From the NCBI GenBank assembly GCA_035934535.1, contig DASYXS010000147.1:1-18515 (forward strand): DNA of 18,515 nt, in the 5' to 3' direction. The notes beneath the pieces are model-generated. The model made no database searches. It saw only the letters and a list, made by a program, of their open reading frames with translations, and had not been told where the DNA came from. Positions 1 through 8,386 of the stretch are shown here, piece after piece; within the stretch, counting starts at the first letter, position 1; each line of letters starts with the position of its first letter. The DNA is from DASSJF01 sp035934535 (lineage in GTDB: Bacteria; Sysuimicrobiota; Sysuimicrobiia; Sysuimicrobiales; Segetimicrobiaceae). A program made the position numbers and the translations under genes.

Positions 1-390
1 GACGGCGAATCCGATGTTCGCGATCGTCATCAACCCGTACCCGACCCCCGCGGCCGGAATGCCATGCAGGACCGCGAGGATGATGCCGCCGGCGCCGAAC
101 AGCACCACCGACGCGGCGTAGACACCGACCGGCCCCCGTTCGTCGACCAGCGCCCCGGCGTGGATGGAAATGGCGAGCGGCACGATTCCGGCGAGGCCGA
201 CCACGGTACCGACGACGCCCGTGGAGGCGCCCTGCGAAACGAGGTAGAGCGGGAAGAACGGGATCGCGACGTACCAGGCGCCGTTCGACAGAAACTGGAG
301 CGTGTTGTTCAGCCGGAGGGCGATCCGGGGATCGCCGGCGGTCCCGCCGGCATGCGGCCCCGCCGTGGAAAGCTCCTGTACCGTCCCCAT
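1..390 (-). CDS. MFS transporter, N-terminal part (runs off the left edge)
   Basis: This is the first 130 codons of a major facilitator superfamily permease, read leftward from ATG at 390. The translation starts MGTVQELSTAG, and a hydrophobic segment follows (NGAWYVAIPFFPLYLVSQG). After it come a second helix (VVGTVVGLAGIVPLAISI), the loop motif GALVDERGPVG, which resembles MFS motif A between helices 2 and 3, and two more helices. A GGAG Shine-Dalgarno lies 6-7 nt before the ATG. The rest of the gene, with the substrate-determining helices, is outside the window, so the substrate cannot be guessed. It diverges from the gene at 518, leaving 127 bp for both promoters. Confidence 0.85.
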   Translation of the reverse strand, partial: MGTVQELSTAGPHAGGTAGDPRIALRLNNTLQFLSNGAWYVAIPFFPLYLVSQGASTGVVGTVVGLAGIVPLAISIHAGALVDERGPVGVYAASVVLFGAGGIILAVLHGIPAAGVGYGLMTIANIGFAV

Positions 391-517
391 CGCGTTCTCC
401 GTGGCTTTCTCTAGGGCCGCGGCCGGGCCCTGCGGTGGTCTCTCCGGGGCCCCAAATGGGCATGAGGTACATCAACGGATTCCCAGAAGGTCGCGGAAGG
501 GAGCGGAGACGGGCCCG

Positions 518-1780
518 ATGGAGTTCGACTATTTCGAGTACAAGTTCTCCGCCGACGGCGCCGGCCAAGCCCGGCGCATCGCCTCGATGCTGGCCGAGCA
601 AGGGTACCAGAGCCTGCAGCGGGATGCGCTCGACCTCCTGCGACGGTACCTTCCGAACGCGACTCCCGCGGGCCCGACCGAGGCGCCGCCCGCGGGCGCC
701 CGGACCGTCGACGTGCTCGTCCCGGCGGCCGACCGCATTGCGCGGATTCTGGTCTGCGAACGGCCCGGCGCCGACGGCGGAATTACGGCCGCGGTGGTCG
801 CCGTCGGACGGACCCCGGAGGAAGCGCACCGCGGCCGCACCGCCGCCAAACTCGCGCTCGACACCAAAGGCAACGGCGACCGCGGTCTGGCCGGGCACCT
901 CGCCGGCGACAACGGCCGCGCCCGTCAGCCCCGGTTCCGCGAGGAGTGGGCGCGTGCCCTCGGTCTCGTGCAGGCCGACGCGCCGGAGGCGGCCGGCTCT
1001 TCGCCGCGTCCGTTCGCGTCGTCGCAGGCGCTGTTCGCGCTGCAGGGCGCGCAGCCGATGCTGGGCCGCCCGTCGCTGCTGCGCTCCAAGCTCGGCGCGA
1101 ACGGCGGGCGGGCGCTCGATCCCTCGCAGCTCGATGGACTCTCGAACGAGGGCCTGATCGACCGCAGCTTTGTGCTGATGTGCCGCGAGAGCGGCCAGGT
1201 CGTCGGGGTGGGCAAGGACGCGGCGGAGGTACAGGCGGCGATGCAGCTCTCGCTCCGCTGCCCGCATTGCCGGCGGCCGCTCAGCGAAGAAGTCCAGGAC
1301 GTGCTGTACAGCCTGAGCCCGCAGGGCGAGGAGTTCATCAAGAGCACGCGGTGGATGCGGGACGCGGTGGAATCGTCGCTGCGCCGGCGGAACTGCGACG
1401 CCGTGGTCTTGTCCGACACCCCGAACGGCGGGGTCGACGGAGCCGCGTACTTCAGAGACGCCGTGCTGCTGTTCCGCCTTCGGGAGAGCGCGCCGGGCGA
1501 TGAGGACCTGCGCACGCTGCAGCAGGCGGGGGCGGAATTCGAGAAGGTCGCGCCCGGCGTGCCCGTGCGCAGCGTCGTCGTGACGGCGCAGCCGGCGGCG
1601 GCCGCGACATCTTCGACCGCCGGCGGCGCGCCCCACGTGTTCCTCAACGCGTCCCAACTGGAAGACGGCATGGACCGCCTGCTCGAAGAATTGAAGCGGG
1701 ACGCCTTCACCCGCCTGACCGGCACGACCTTCGAGTTCATGCGGCCCGATCCGAGCACGCTGCTCTCGCGCCCGGGCTGA
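518..1780 (+). CDS. Hypothetical protein with a single CxxC knuckle, 420 aa
   Basis: I do not recognise the family. The frame is open from 302, but the ATG at 518 is preferred: it has GGAG 9 nt upstream, and the sequence before it is compositionally poor and would overlap the divergent MFS gene. The protein starts MEFDYFEYKFSADG and is soluble, with no signal peptide or membrane helix. Residues about 65-110 look like an alpha/beta segment (TVDVLVPAADRIARILVCE). A CPHC knuckle at residues 248-251 is followed by RRPLSEE. Other cysteines (VLMC about 26 residues upstream and RRRNC downstream) could complete a metal site. The C-terminal third has a hydrophobic strand (DAVLLFRLRES). The gene ends 22 nt before the membrane coiled-coil gene, so the two are probably co-transcribed. 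Coding is well supported; function is unknown. Confidence 0.75.
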   Translation: MEFDYFEYKFSADGAGQARRIASMLAEQGYQSLQRDALDLLRRYLPNATPAGPTEAPPAGARTVDVLVPAADRIARILVCERPGADGGITAAVVAVGRTPEEAHRGRTAAKLALDTKGNGDRGLAGHLAGDNGRARQPRFREEWARALGLVQADAPEAAGSSPRPFASSQALFALQGAQPMLGRPSLLRSKLGANGGRALDPSQLDGLSNEGLIDRSFVLMCRESGQVVGVGKDAAEVQAAMQLSLRCPHCRRPLSEEVQDVLYSLSPQGEEFIKSTRWMRDAVESSLRRRNCDAVVLSDTPNGGVDGAAYFRDAVLLFRLRESAPGDEDLRTLQQAGAEFEKVAPGVPVRSVVVTAQPAAAATSSTAGGAPHVFLNASQLEDGMDRLLEELKRDAFTRLTGTTFEFMRPDPSTLLSRPG

Positions 1781-1802
1781 GTCCGCGCGAGAGGAGGATG
1801 AG

Positions 1803-2489
1803 ATGAGCGCACCGTTTGATTCGCTTGGCGTCGACGTGGTGTTCGCGGGAGTCGTCATCGCGCTCGCCGGCATTTTCTTGACGCCGATGCGCGGCGTGGT
1901 CTTCCCCGCGAGGCGTCCCGCGGAACGCGGGCAGGAGCCGGCGGCCGCGGCGCCGGCCGGTGCCGCTCCCCAACCTGCCAAACCGGTCGCGAAACCGGCG
2001 ATGAAGGCGCTCGACGCCGATCCGCGCGTCGACTATCGCGAGCACGAAGCGTTGTTCGCCCGCACCCTGCTCACCGCCCAAAAGACCGCGGAGGATCTCG
2101 TCCGGAACGCCCAGGCGGAGGCGCAGGACATCATCGCGCGGGCCGAGGCGGCCGCCGCCGAGACCGCCCGCGCCAGCCGAAAGAACGCTTCAGAAACGAT
2201 CCAGAAAGCCCAAAGCGACGCCGACGTCATCGTGGCGAGCGCCAAGCAGAAGGCCACGGCGTGGCTCGCGCTGCTGCAGACCGAGGCGGACAAACTGGCG
2301 GTCGACGCGCATCAGGCGTTCCAGGGCGCGCAGCGCACCGTGGAGCAGAACGTCGCGACGCTGGCCGCGCGGTTCGAGCGGCGCATGGCGGAGTGGGACG
2401 CCGATCCGTGGACGCAGCAGCGGGCCACGGCGGATCTCGATGGCGCCGCCCGGCCGGCGGCGGAGCCCGCGTCGACCCGGATCGCCTAG
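1803..2489 (+). CDS. Membrane-anchored coiled-coil protein (ATP synthase b / DivIVA-like architecture)
   Basis: The 228-aa protein has one N-terminal membrane helix at about residues 9-28 (VDVVFAGVVIALAGIFLTP), then an Ala/Pro-rich linker at about 35-70. A long charged Ala-rich helix follows at about 80-210, with heptad-like spacing (NAQAEAQDIIARAEAAAAE). This resembles the stalk of F-type ATPase subunit b or a DivIVA-like scaffold, but no other ATP synthase gene is nearby. The start is fixed by a GAGAGGAGG Shine-Dalgarno just upstream of ATG 1803; the ATG at 1798 is in another frame. It follows the CxxC gene by 22 nt and is likely in the same operon. It could be a membrane scaffold for that protein (inference). 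The gene ends 11 nt from the convergent glycosidase. Confidence 0.75.
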   Translation: MSAPFDSLGVDVVFAGVVIALAGIFLTPMRGVVFPARRPAERGQEPAAAAPAGAAPQPAKPVAKPAMKALDADPRVDYREHEALFARTLLTAQKTAEDLVRNAQAEAQDIIARAEAAAAETARASRKNASETIQKAQSDADVIVASAKQKATAWLALLQTEADKLAVDAHQAFQGAQRTVEQNVATLAARFERRMAEWDADPWTQQRATADLDGAARPAAEPASTRIA

Positions 2490-2500
2490 ACTCGACCGCG

Positions 2501-4228
2501 TCAGTACAACGGCGCCGCGTCCAGGTCGAAGTACACCCAGTACGGCCAGAAGCCCGGGAACGTATAGAAGGGCTGCAGGAAGCGCGTGTGACGCTCCGGC
2601 GCCGTGTCCAGAATTCGAAAGCGCGCAGGCCCCTCCTGAACGAGCCGGTCCGCCGGGTCGGCGCCGTCCTCCAAGGCGAACGGCCGCCGGCAGCACGCCT
2701 CGTCCTGGGCCAACACGAGCGGTCCCCACAGAATCGCGGCGCGGTTCGGATGCTGCCGGTCGACCGGCGACGTCCGCAGGCGGAGCGGGATCGTCACCGT
2801 CACCCGGTCTCCGGGGCTCCACTCGCGGTCGATGCGTGCCCACGTACCGGGCTCGGCGTCCAGCAGGACCGGCGACCCGTTGACGGCGGCCCGGCCGCCG
2901 GCCGACCAGCCCGGCACCCGGAAGGCCAGCGTCATCCGCACCGGACGTTCCATTCCCAACGTGAAGGTCGCGGTCTCGGCCTCCGGATACGCCGTCTCCT
3001 GGCGCACCGCCACCCGCTCTCCGCCGTGCTGCCACGTCACCTCTGACGGGACGAAGAGGTTGACGAACAGACCGGACCGGTTCTTGAAATAGACGACGTT
3101 GTGATAGTCGGCGACCGTCTGAATGTACGTCCCGGAACAGCACGGCCACTCGTGCCAGTAGTACTGCTTGATTCCGCTCGAGAGACGGTAGTCGCCGTAG
3201 TAGAAGGTTCGCCCGTCCGGCTCCGTGGGGAGCGCGGCGCCGATCCCGTTGTACAGCAGCGTCTCGATCCAATCGCCGAAGCGCGCCTCGCCGGTGAACG
3301 TGATCAGGTAGCGCGACAACTTGAACGCCGCCCACGAGCCGCACGGGATCTCCGCGTGGCCCGCGTACAATTCGAGCGCCCGTCCGAGTGCGCCGTCCGG
3401 AGGCATCAGCCGCTCGTCCGGTCCATAGCCGCCCGTCACATAACATTGGGTCCGCTGCAGAAAATCGTACGCGTTCGTGCAGACGGTCAGATATCGGCGA
3501 TCGCCGGTGGCGGCGTACGCCATCGCGGCGCTGCTGAACGAGTTGACGTGGCTGTACGCGTGCACCGGCACCACGTCGCCGGGATTCGCGGTCTCCGCAA
3601 ACCGGCTCCAATAGTCCTCATACAGCCAGACGCCGGCGAACGCCCTGAACTCGGAACTCCCGCCGAGCAGGTACGCCCGGTAGAGATTTTCCGGCAGCGT
3701 GTACCACTCGATCGTTTGCGTCGGTCCGCCGCCCTGGAAGTCGAAGTTGCCGGCGGATGGACGCGACCGGTCGAACGTTCGCGCGGCCCACGCCATCGTG
3801 TGCTCGAGCACCGGCAGCGCCTCGCCGCTGCCGGCGTACGCGGCCAGGTCCACCAGCCCGCAGACCAATTTCTCCCAGTCGTACAGCCGCATGCGGGCGT
3901 CCCCGTCCGGCCCGATCGTCCGCCTCCAGCCGTCGAACAGCGCGAGCGCCTTGTCCCGGAGCGCGACGTCGCCGGTGGCGCGGCTCATCCGGGCCATGCC
4001 GCTCAGCAACTGACCGAAGATGCAGGCGCTGGTCTCCACGCACCATCCGCGCATGCCGGCGCCCGGGGCCGGCAGCCCCGCCGCGCGCCGAAAGCCCTTC
4101 AGGATGTCGTCGTCCGGGACGGAACAGTAGACGTCCCGGGCCCGCGCCGCCTGCGCCTCGAACCGGCCGGGCAGCAGGCGGACGCCGTCGTAGTCAAACG
4201 GCTCGAGGATCGGGGTCGCGGCGGCCAT
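2501..4228 (-). CDS. GH127-type beta-L-arabinofuranosidase (DUF1680 family)
   Basis: This 575-aa protein has the DUF1680 fold, an (alpha/alpha)6 barrel followed by beta-sandwich domains; characterised GH127/GH146 members release beta-L-arabinofuranose from plant or glycoprotein glycans. Visible landmarks are YVTGGYGPDE (residues 263-272), where E272 matches the acid/base glutamate, E293 and C296 (HAEIPC), and the tandem cysteines C363-C364 (WPCCSGTY), which fit the zinc-bound cysteine nucleophile pair. The first half holds helical repeats with Trp and Tyr; the second half, after about 385, is beta-rich (MTLAFRVPGW). The usual ETCA motif is replaced by EIPC, so specificity may differ. No signal peptide is seen, so it probably acts on imported oligosaccharides. 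The start at 4228 is preferred; an alternative ATG at 4276 has no better ribosome site. The gene diverges from the AsmA-like gene. Confidence 0.88.
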   Translation of the reverse strand: MAAATPILEPFDYDGVRLLPGRFEAQAARARDVYCSVPDDDILKGFRRAAGLPAPGAGMRGWCVETSACIFGQLLSGMARMSRATGDVALRDKALALFDGWRRTIGPDGDARMRLYDWEKLVCGLVDLAAYAGSGEALPVLEHTMAWAARTFDRSRPSAGNFDFQGGGPTQTIEWYTLPENLYRAYLLGGSSEFRAFAGVWLYEDYWSRFAETANPGDVVPVHAYSHVNSFSSAAMAYAATGDRRYLTVCTNAYDFLQRTQCYVTGGYGPDERLMPPDGALGRALELYAGHAEIPCGSWAAFKLSRYLITFTGEARFGDWIETLLYNGIGAALPTEPDGRTFYYGDYRLSSGIKQYYWHEWPCCSGTYIQTVADYHNVVYFKNRSGLFVNLFVPSEVTWQHGGERVAVRQETAYPEAETATFTLGMERPVRMTLAFRVPGWSAGGRAAVNGSPVLLDAEPGTWARIDREWSPGDRVTVTIPLRLRTSPVDRQHPNRAAILWGPLVLAQDEACCRRPFALEDGADPADRLVQEGPARFRILDTAPERHTRFLQPFYTFPGFWPYWVYFDLDAAPLY

Positions 4229-4282
4229 GCCGTCACTCTTTGCGCCGCGACCGCCGATCGCCTCCCGGCAGGGCATTGTCCC

Positions 4283-4303
4283 GACCGGTAGAACAGGACC
4301 GGT
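4283..4303. repeat. Two GACCGGT direct repeats in a divergent intergenic region
   Basis: GACCGGT occurs at 4283-4289 and 4297-4303, with starts 14 nt apart, in the 108-bp gap between the divergent glycosidase and AsmA-like genes. Each copy contains the palindrome ACCGGT. They could be regulator half-sites, but in GC-rich DNA chance is possible. No clear -10 or -35 boxes are visible here. Confidence 0.25.
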
Positions 4304-4336
4304 GGTGGGAGACACACGTCGAACCGCAGTTTCACG

Positions 4337-6091
4337 ATGACCGGGGCCCGGCGCCGCCTTTCGTGGTGGCTCGTCGCCGGCGCGGTTCTCGCCGTTGTCA
4401 CGGTGGCGGCGGCCGCCGCGCCGTTTTTCGTGCCGGTGGACCGCTATCGCGGGCTTCTCGAAGAGTACATCCGGTCGGCCACCGGCCGCGACGTTCGAAT
4501 CGCGGCCCTGCGCCTCCAGGTATGGCCGCGTCCCCACGTGCGCGCCGCGGACGTCCGGCTGATGAACCCCGCCGGCTTTCCCGAAGGCGCCGCGGTCGAA
4601 GCGCAAACCGTCAACCTCGGCGTCGATCTGCGCGCGCTGCTCCACCGCCGCCTTGAAATCAAGTGGGTCGCGCTGGACCGCGTGCGCGTGAACTTTCTCA
4701 CCAACACAGCCGGCCGGTCGAATTTCGAGCTGCCGGCGCAGGACCGCCGCCGTCCGTCAACCGGTGGCGGCGTCCTGAGTCTCGCGCCGATCGGCGCCGT
4801 CGCCATCAAGAACGTCGACCTCTCGGTCGGCTCGTACGATTCGGGACGCCGGCACACCACGGCGTCGTTTGCGATCGCCGGACTCACCGCGGCAAGCCGC
4901 TCCGTGCAGGCCACCGCGCCCGACCTGCTGCAGCGGATCGCCGCGACCGTCGATCTCAAAGGGGCGCGCCTCAGCGTGCCCTCCCTTCGCGTTCCGGTAG
5001 AGGTGAGTTCCGGGACGCTGGTGCTCGCGAACGGCGGGGTCAAGGCGACGTTTACCGCGGTGCTCGACACGACGAGGGTGACGGGAACGGCACAGGTCCC
5101 CCGGATCTATGCGCCCGTGATATCGTTTGGGCTCGCCGGGAACGAACTCGACGTCAACCGGCTGCAGCGCCTGCTGCGCGCGACGGCGACGCAGGGCCCC
5201 GCGGGACCCCCAGGTCCGCACCGCCTGGTCGCGGCCGGAACCGTTGACGTCGACAAGTTCGCGTTCGCGCCGTTCACGGTGTCGCGCGTGCGCACCCGCG
5301 TGGGTGTATATACCGACGCCGTCCGCGTGGACGCCTACTCCCTCGTCGCGTACGGCGGCACGATCACTGGGGCGGCGGCAGCCAAGACCGCCGTGCCGGG
5401 TGCGCCGGCCTCGTTCACCGTGCATGCCCGCGGGGTCGACGTCGGCGGACTGCTGGGCGGAGTGGGGGCGGCGGCCACCGTGACCGGCGCCCTGGACGCG
5501 GACGGAGCGCTCCGCACGATGCTGACCGGCAATCCGCGCTCGACGCTCGCCGGAGCGGGCACGTTCGCGATCCACAACGGATCGTTCCCCGGGCTGGACG
5601 TCCGGAGCGGCCTCGCGCAACTCGCGCGGCTGCTGCAGGCGAACGTGCCCACCGGACAGACGCGGTTTACCTATTTTGGAGGCGACGCGCGAATCGCGCG
5701 GGAGCGCGTGTACAGCAGCGCGCTGCGGTTGGACGGGGAGAACCTCCAGGCGGCGGGACACGGCAGCGTCGGCTTCGACGGCAGCATGGATTACGTGGGA
5801 ACGGGCGTCATGGCGATGGCCGCCGCGGGCTCGCCATCCCCCGGACCGATTCCGTCGGCGGCCACGCTGCTCGGAAGGTACGTGCCCGGTATGGCCGGCG
5901 CCCGCGCCACGAACATCCCGTTCAAATTGACCGGGGCGCTCTCGAACCCGCACTTCGCGCTCGGCGGCGCGCCGCAGTTCGTCGGCGGCACCGGCTCCGC
6001 GGCCGCGCCGGCGCCGCAGCGCACGGCGCCGGCGTCACCTCAGAATCCGGCCCTCCCGGGCTTCTTGCAGAACCTGCCGAAGCTTCCCTAA
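4337..6091 (+). CDS. AsmA family protein
   Basis: The protein has 584 aa with one N-terminal membrane helix at about residues 9-33 (WWLVAGAVLAVVTVAAAAAP). The AsmA N-terminal signature follows: YIRSATGRDVRIAALRLQ, then VRAADVRLMNPAGFPEG and a strand-rich segment ending in GRSNFEL. The C-terminal AsmA-like region includes GTFAIHNGSFPGLDVRSG, and the tail is Pro/Ala-rich. AsmA-like proteins are membrane-anchored, periplasm-facing beta-groove proteins linked to envelope lipid transport or outer-membrane assembly, so this gene suggests an outer membrane. The length is typical of bacterial AsmA proteins. No good Shine-Dalgarno precedes ATG 4337. It is convergent with the minus-strand gene at 6150, with a long imperfect hairpin between them. 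Confidence 0.85.
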   Translation: MTGARRRLSWWLVAGAVLAVVTVAAAAAPFFVPVDRYRGLLEEYIRSATGRDVRIAALRLQVWPRPHVRAADVRLMNPAGFPEGAAVEAQTVNLGVDLRALLHRRLEIKWVALDRVRVNFLTNTAGRSNFELPAQDRRRPSTGGGVLSLAPIGAVAIKNVDLSVGSYDSGRRHTTASFAIAGLTAASRSVQATAPDLLQRIAATVDLKGARLSVPSLRVPVEVSSGTLVLANGGVKATFTAVLDTTRVTGTAQVPRIYAPVISFGLAGNELDVNRLQRLLRATATQGPAGPPGPHRLVAAGTVDVDKFAFAPFTVSRVRTRVGVYTDAVRVDAYSLVAYGGTITGAAAAKTAVPGAPASFTVHARGVDVGGLLGGVGAAATVTGALDADGALRTMLTGNPRSTLAGAGTFAIHNGSFPGLDVRSGLAQLARLLQANVPTGQTRFTYFGGDARIARERVYSSALRLDGENLQAAGHGSVGFDGSMDYVGTGVMAMAAAGSPSPGPIPSAATLLGRYVPGMAGARATNIPFKLTGALSNPHFALGGAPQFVGGTGSAAAPAPQRTAPASPQNPALPGFLQNLPKLP

Positions 6092-6120
6092 GGCCGATCC
6101 CTCAGTACGGGCCGAGGGCG

Positions 6121-6155
6121 CCGTTAACCCGAGGTCACTGTCCTCCGGTTTACGG
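6121..6155. terminator. Imperfect 14-bp hairpin between convergent genes, possible bidirectional terminator
   Basis: The arms 6121-6134 (CCGTTAACCCGAGG) and 6142-6155 (CCTCCGGTTTACGG) pair over 14 bp with two mismatches and a 7-nt loop (TCACTGT). The structure sits 30 bp after the AsmA stop and overlaps the 3' end of the minus-strand gene. There is no clear T tract, so intrinsic termination is uncertain, but position and symmetry suit a shared 3' end structure. Confidence 0.4.
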
Positions 6156-7340
6156 ACGGCCAGATTCGGGCGGGCGCGATGGAGAGGGCGCGGCGGGTGC
6201 GGTGGTGCCGCCGCTCGTCGCCAACACGTCGATCGCGACGACGGTGGCAAAGGCCGGCGATTGCTTGTCAAGTTGGATTTCGAACCACGCGCCCAGGTCA
6301 TCGTAGCGGAGGGTTTCCCTCTGCGATTTGGCGTCGATATTCACGGCGGTCGGTGGCCCGAGCGCTGCGCGGATCTCCGCTTCGGAGCTCCCGACGCGGA
6401 GTCCCGTGGCAGTTACGTAGCTCGCGTCGTTCATGATGGACAGACGATCCAGCCGCTTCCCGCTCGAGACCTGCGCCCCGAATCCCTGGCGCTTCGAGGC
6501 GTCGAGCCACCAGTGCGTGACGGTCCCGTCGCGCGAGCGCACGATTTCCGTTGCGGCACCAAAAAGTCCGGTGACATCGGCAAGCGTCATTCCCAACCGC
6601 ACGGCGCCGATGCTCTGGCCGGGTACGATCACCGCGGGACTACCGGGCGCGGGCTGAATCTGGACCCGCGGCGCGGGTTGCGCCGGGGGCGCCGGCTGAG
6701 TCTGAACCGGTGGCGCGGGTTGCGCCGGGGGCGCCGGCTGAGTCTGAACCGGCGGTGCGGGTTGCGCCGGGGGCGCCGGCTGAGTCTGAACGGGCGGCGC
6801 GGCGACATCCGTGGGCGCGGCCGCCACGATGATTGAATACACTTTCCCGTCCAATGTGGCATCCTTGGCGCCGGAAGGGATGTAGAAGAGAATCCCCGGA
6901 TAGTGGAGGACTTCCAGACGCCCGAGCGTCATGCTCGGAAGCGACCCCGTATCGGGCGGCGCGCCCATGACCCCGCGGACCTTGTCGGCCGAGTCCCCGT
7001 CGCGCAGACCCTGCGCGGTCGCGTAGCGCGGGTCGCGGTTGATCGCGACATTGACCGCCTTCCCGTCGCTGAACCACACCCCAAACCGCCCGGCACCCGC
7101 CGTCTTCCAATTCAGGACCGTCGTGCCGGTGATCGGATCCGCGGTGGTGCCGGCTTCATGTCCCAGCGCCGCCCGCACCTGCTCGACGGTCATCCCGAGT
7201 CGAACCGGGCCGATTCCCCGGCCGGGGGTAATCAGAAAAGACGCCGGTACTGCCGGAGCCTGTCCCAGGGCAAGCGCGGGGAACGACAACACGATCGCGA
7301 GCGCCGTCAAGGTCTTCATGACCCGATCCGCCTTCATCAT
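6150..7340 (-). CDS. Secreted protein with two copies of a BamE/SmpA-like domain joined by a Pro-Gln repeat
   Basis: The 396-aa product starts with a signal peptide (LTALAIVLSFPALALGQ, residues 11-27). Domain 1 (about 36-174) and domain 2 (about 236-375) are clearly related. Both open with PGxxIGxVRLGMT (39-51 and 240-252). Both carry a mid-domain GF/FG strand ending in a GK turn, and both repeat a motif of the type GLRxGxSxxxxRxxxG near the end. The LGMT-xxxVxxxxG pattern resembles the small BamE/SmpA fold, but I cannot assign a function. The linker (about 182-231) is a 14-residue repeat, PPVQTQPAPPAQPA. The start is either ATG 7340 (used) or MKTL at 7319; neither has a strong ribosome site. 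The protein is probably periplasmic or surface-exposed. It diverges from the secreted protein at 7382, only 41 bp away. Confidence 0.82.
   Translation of the reverse strand: MMKADRVMKTLTALAIVLSFPALALGQAPAVPASFLITPGRGIGPVRLGMTVEQVRAALGHEAGTTADPITGTTVLNWKTAGAGRFGVWFSDGKAVNVAINRDPRYATAQGLRDGDSADKVRGVMGAPPDTGSLPSMTLGRLEVLHYPGILFYIPSGAKDATLDGKVYSIIVAAAPTDVAAPPVQTQPAPPAQPAPPVQTQPAPPAQPAPPVQTQPAPPAQPAPRVQIQPAPGSPAVIVPGQSIGAVRLGMTLADVTGLFGAATEIVRSRDGTVTHWWLDASKRQGFGAQVSSGKRLDRLSIMNDASYVTATGLRVGSSEAEIRAALGPPTAVNIDAKSQRETLRYDDLGAWFEIQLDKQSPAFATVVAIDVLATSGGTTAPAAPSPSRPPESGRP
6654..6802 (-). repeat. 42-bp tandem repeat encoding a Pro-Gln linker, about 3.5 copies
   Basis: Units lie at 6654-6695, 6696-6737, 6738-6779 and a partial at 6780-6802. 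The second and third units differ at very few bases; the first is more diverged (it encodes PRVQIQPAPGSPA). The period is 42 bp, or 14 codons, so copy number can change without a frameshift. The repeat separates the two homologous domains of the host gene. Confidence 0.9.
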
Positions 7341-7381
7341 CCCGCCCGCCGCTTCCTGTCTATCGAGGTGATTTAGGGGGT

Positions 7382-8386
7382 ATGAGACCCACCGTCATGA
7401 AGCCTCTCACCCACCGGCACATGCCGGCGTTACTATGCTGCGCTGTGATGCTCGGCCTGTCCCTGCCGGTGAACGCCGGCCCGCCGCTTCCCGGTCTCTG
7501 TGCCGCCGATTCGCTGTTCGTGAGCGACAATCCTGAGGCGGTGCGCGCAACGCGCGGACTGTTCTACGCCCAAACGGATAACGCCAGGTGCGTGCGGCTG
7601 CTGTACCATCACGAAAATGCGCGGTCCGATTCTCCGATGGCCATCCAAGTATGGGCGCGCGACGACGAGGATGTCCCGGCGCACCTGGCGGTAACCTTGG
7701 GGGCCGGCGGTCCCGCTCTAGACCCGATGACGGTGGGACATGGTGCCATTCTCCGGTTCTGGCACGCCGTCCTGTCCGGCACCGCCGTGCCGGTGGAAAT
7801 CGCGCCGCACCGGTGGAAGCCGCTCGTCGAGACGGTGCTTCAACCCCACGATGTCGTCAGCGGGCTCGCTCAGGTGCAGATCCTGGCCGGCCGGCTCACC
7901 ATCGTCGTTCTCGCCTATCTCCCCGGCGAAACGGAAGCCGACATCGCCCCGTCAAGCTTCGTCACGCGGGTCGGCACGCACCCGTTCGGCGTCTTCAAAT
8001 CGCCCTTCATCGAAGAACGCCTCGAGGCACGATTGGATCAGCCGCGCGGTCTCCTGCTTGCGGGTGCCGGCTATCTCCGCAGCCCGGAGCACGGCTTCAC
8101 GCTGAAGGGCAACTACGGAGTCGTGTACCATCTCCGGGTCGAGTGCGTCAATCCGTCCAGCCATCCCGTTCTGTTGACCGTCAAGTTCTCTCCGTTTCAC
8201 GGACCGGCGGCCGCCACCCTGATCGTCAACGGGACGCTCGTCGACATTCCGCCGCTGGGCCGTGATGCCACCCGGGAGATCGGCCGCTATCCAGTTCCTC
8301 CCGGGCGTTGGCCTTTGGACATCTGGACGACGCCCGAGGGCGCGTCCGCGTATCCTGTGCGGCTGGAGTTTCTACCGGGCGGGTAG
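7382..8386 (+). CDS. Secreted protein of unknown function, 334 aa
   Basis: I do not recognise the family. A signal peptide is visible at residues 14-32 (MPALLCCAVMLGLSLPVNA), followed by a mature protein rich in beta-strand-like segments. Examples are RCVRLLYHHENA, MAIQVWARDD, LTIVVLAYLPGE, VVYHLRVECVN and PVLLTVKFSPF. This suggests one or two beta-sandwich modules without membrane helices. Three cysteines remain (C40, C64 and one near residue 258), so a disulphide is possible. The start is either ATG 7382, with AGGGGG immediately upstream and GAGGTG about 11 nt away, or MKPL at 7397. Only 41 bp separate it from the divergent secreted two-domain gene, so the two may share a regulatory region. 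Its 3' end overlaps the remnant of a minus-strand oxidase. Confidence 0.75.
   Translation: MRPTVMKPLTHRHMPALLCCAVMLGLSLPVNAGPPLPGLCAADSLFVSDNPEAVRATRGLFYAQTDNARCVRLLYHHENARSDSPMAIQVWARDDEDVPAHLAVTLGAGGPALDPMTVGHGAILRFWHAVLSGTAVPVEIAPHRWKPLVETVLQPHDVVSGLAQVQILAGRLTIVVLAYLPGETEADIAPSSFVTRVGTHPFGVFKSPFIEERLEARLDQPRGLLLAGAGYLRSPEHGFTLKGNYGVVYHLRVECVNPSSHPVLLTVKFSPFHGPAAATLIVNGTLVDIPPLGRDATREIGRYPVPPGRWPLDIWTTPEGASAYPVRLEFLPGG

Noticed and set aside
302..517. Upstream extension of the CxxC protein to 492 aa
   Set aside because: The extension overlaps the divergent MFS gene, is rich in low-complexity residues and lacks a ribosome site; ATG 518 fits better.
1803..2489. Genuine ATP synthase subunit b
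   Set aside because: The architecture is similar, but no other ATP synthase gene is nearby and the linker and length are atypical.
6654..6802. CRISPR-like or mobile repeat
   Set aside because: The 42-bp units are contiguous, in frame and encode a Pro-Gln linker, so this is a coding tandem repeat.
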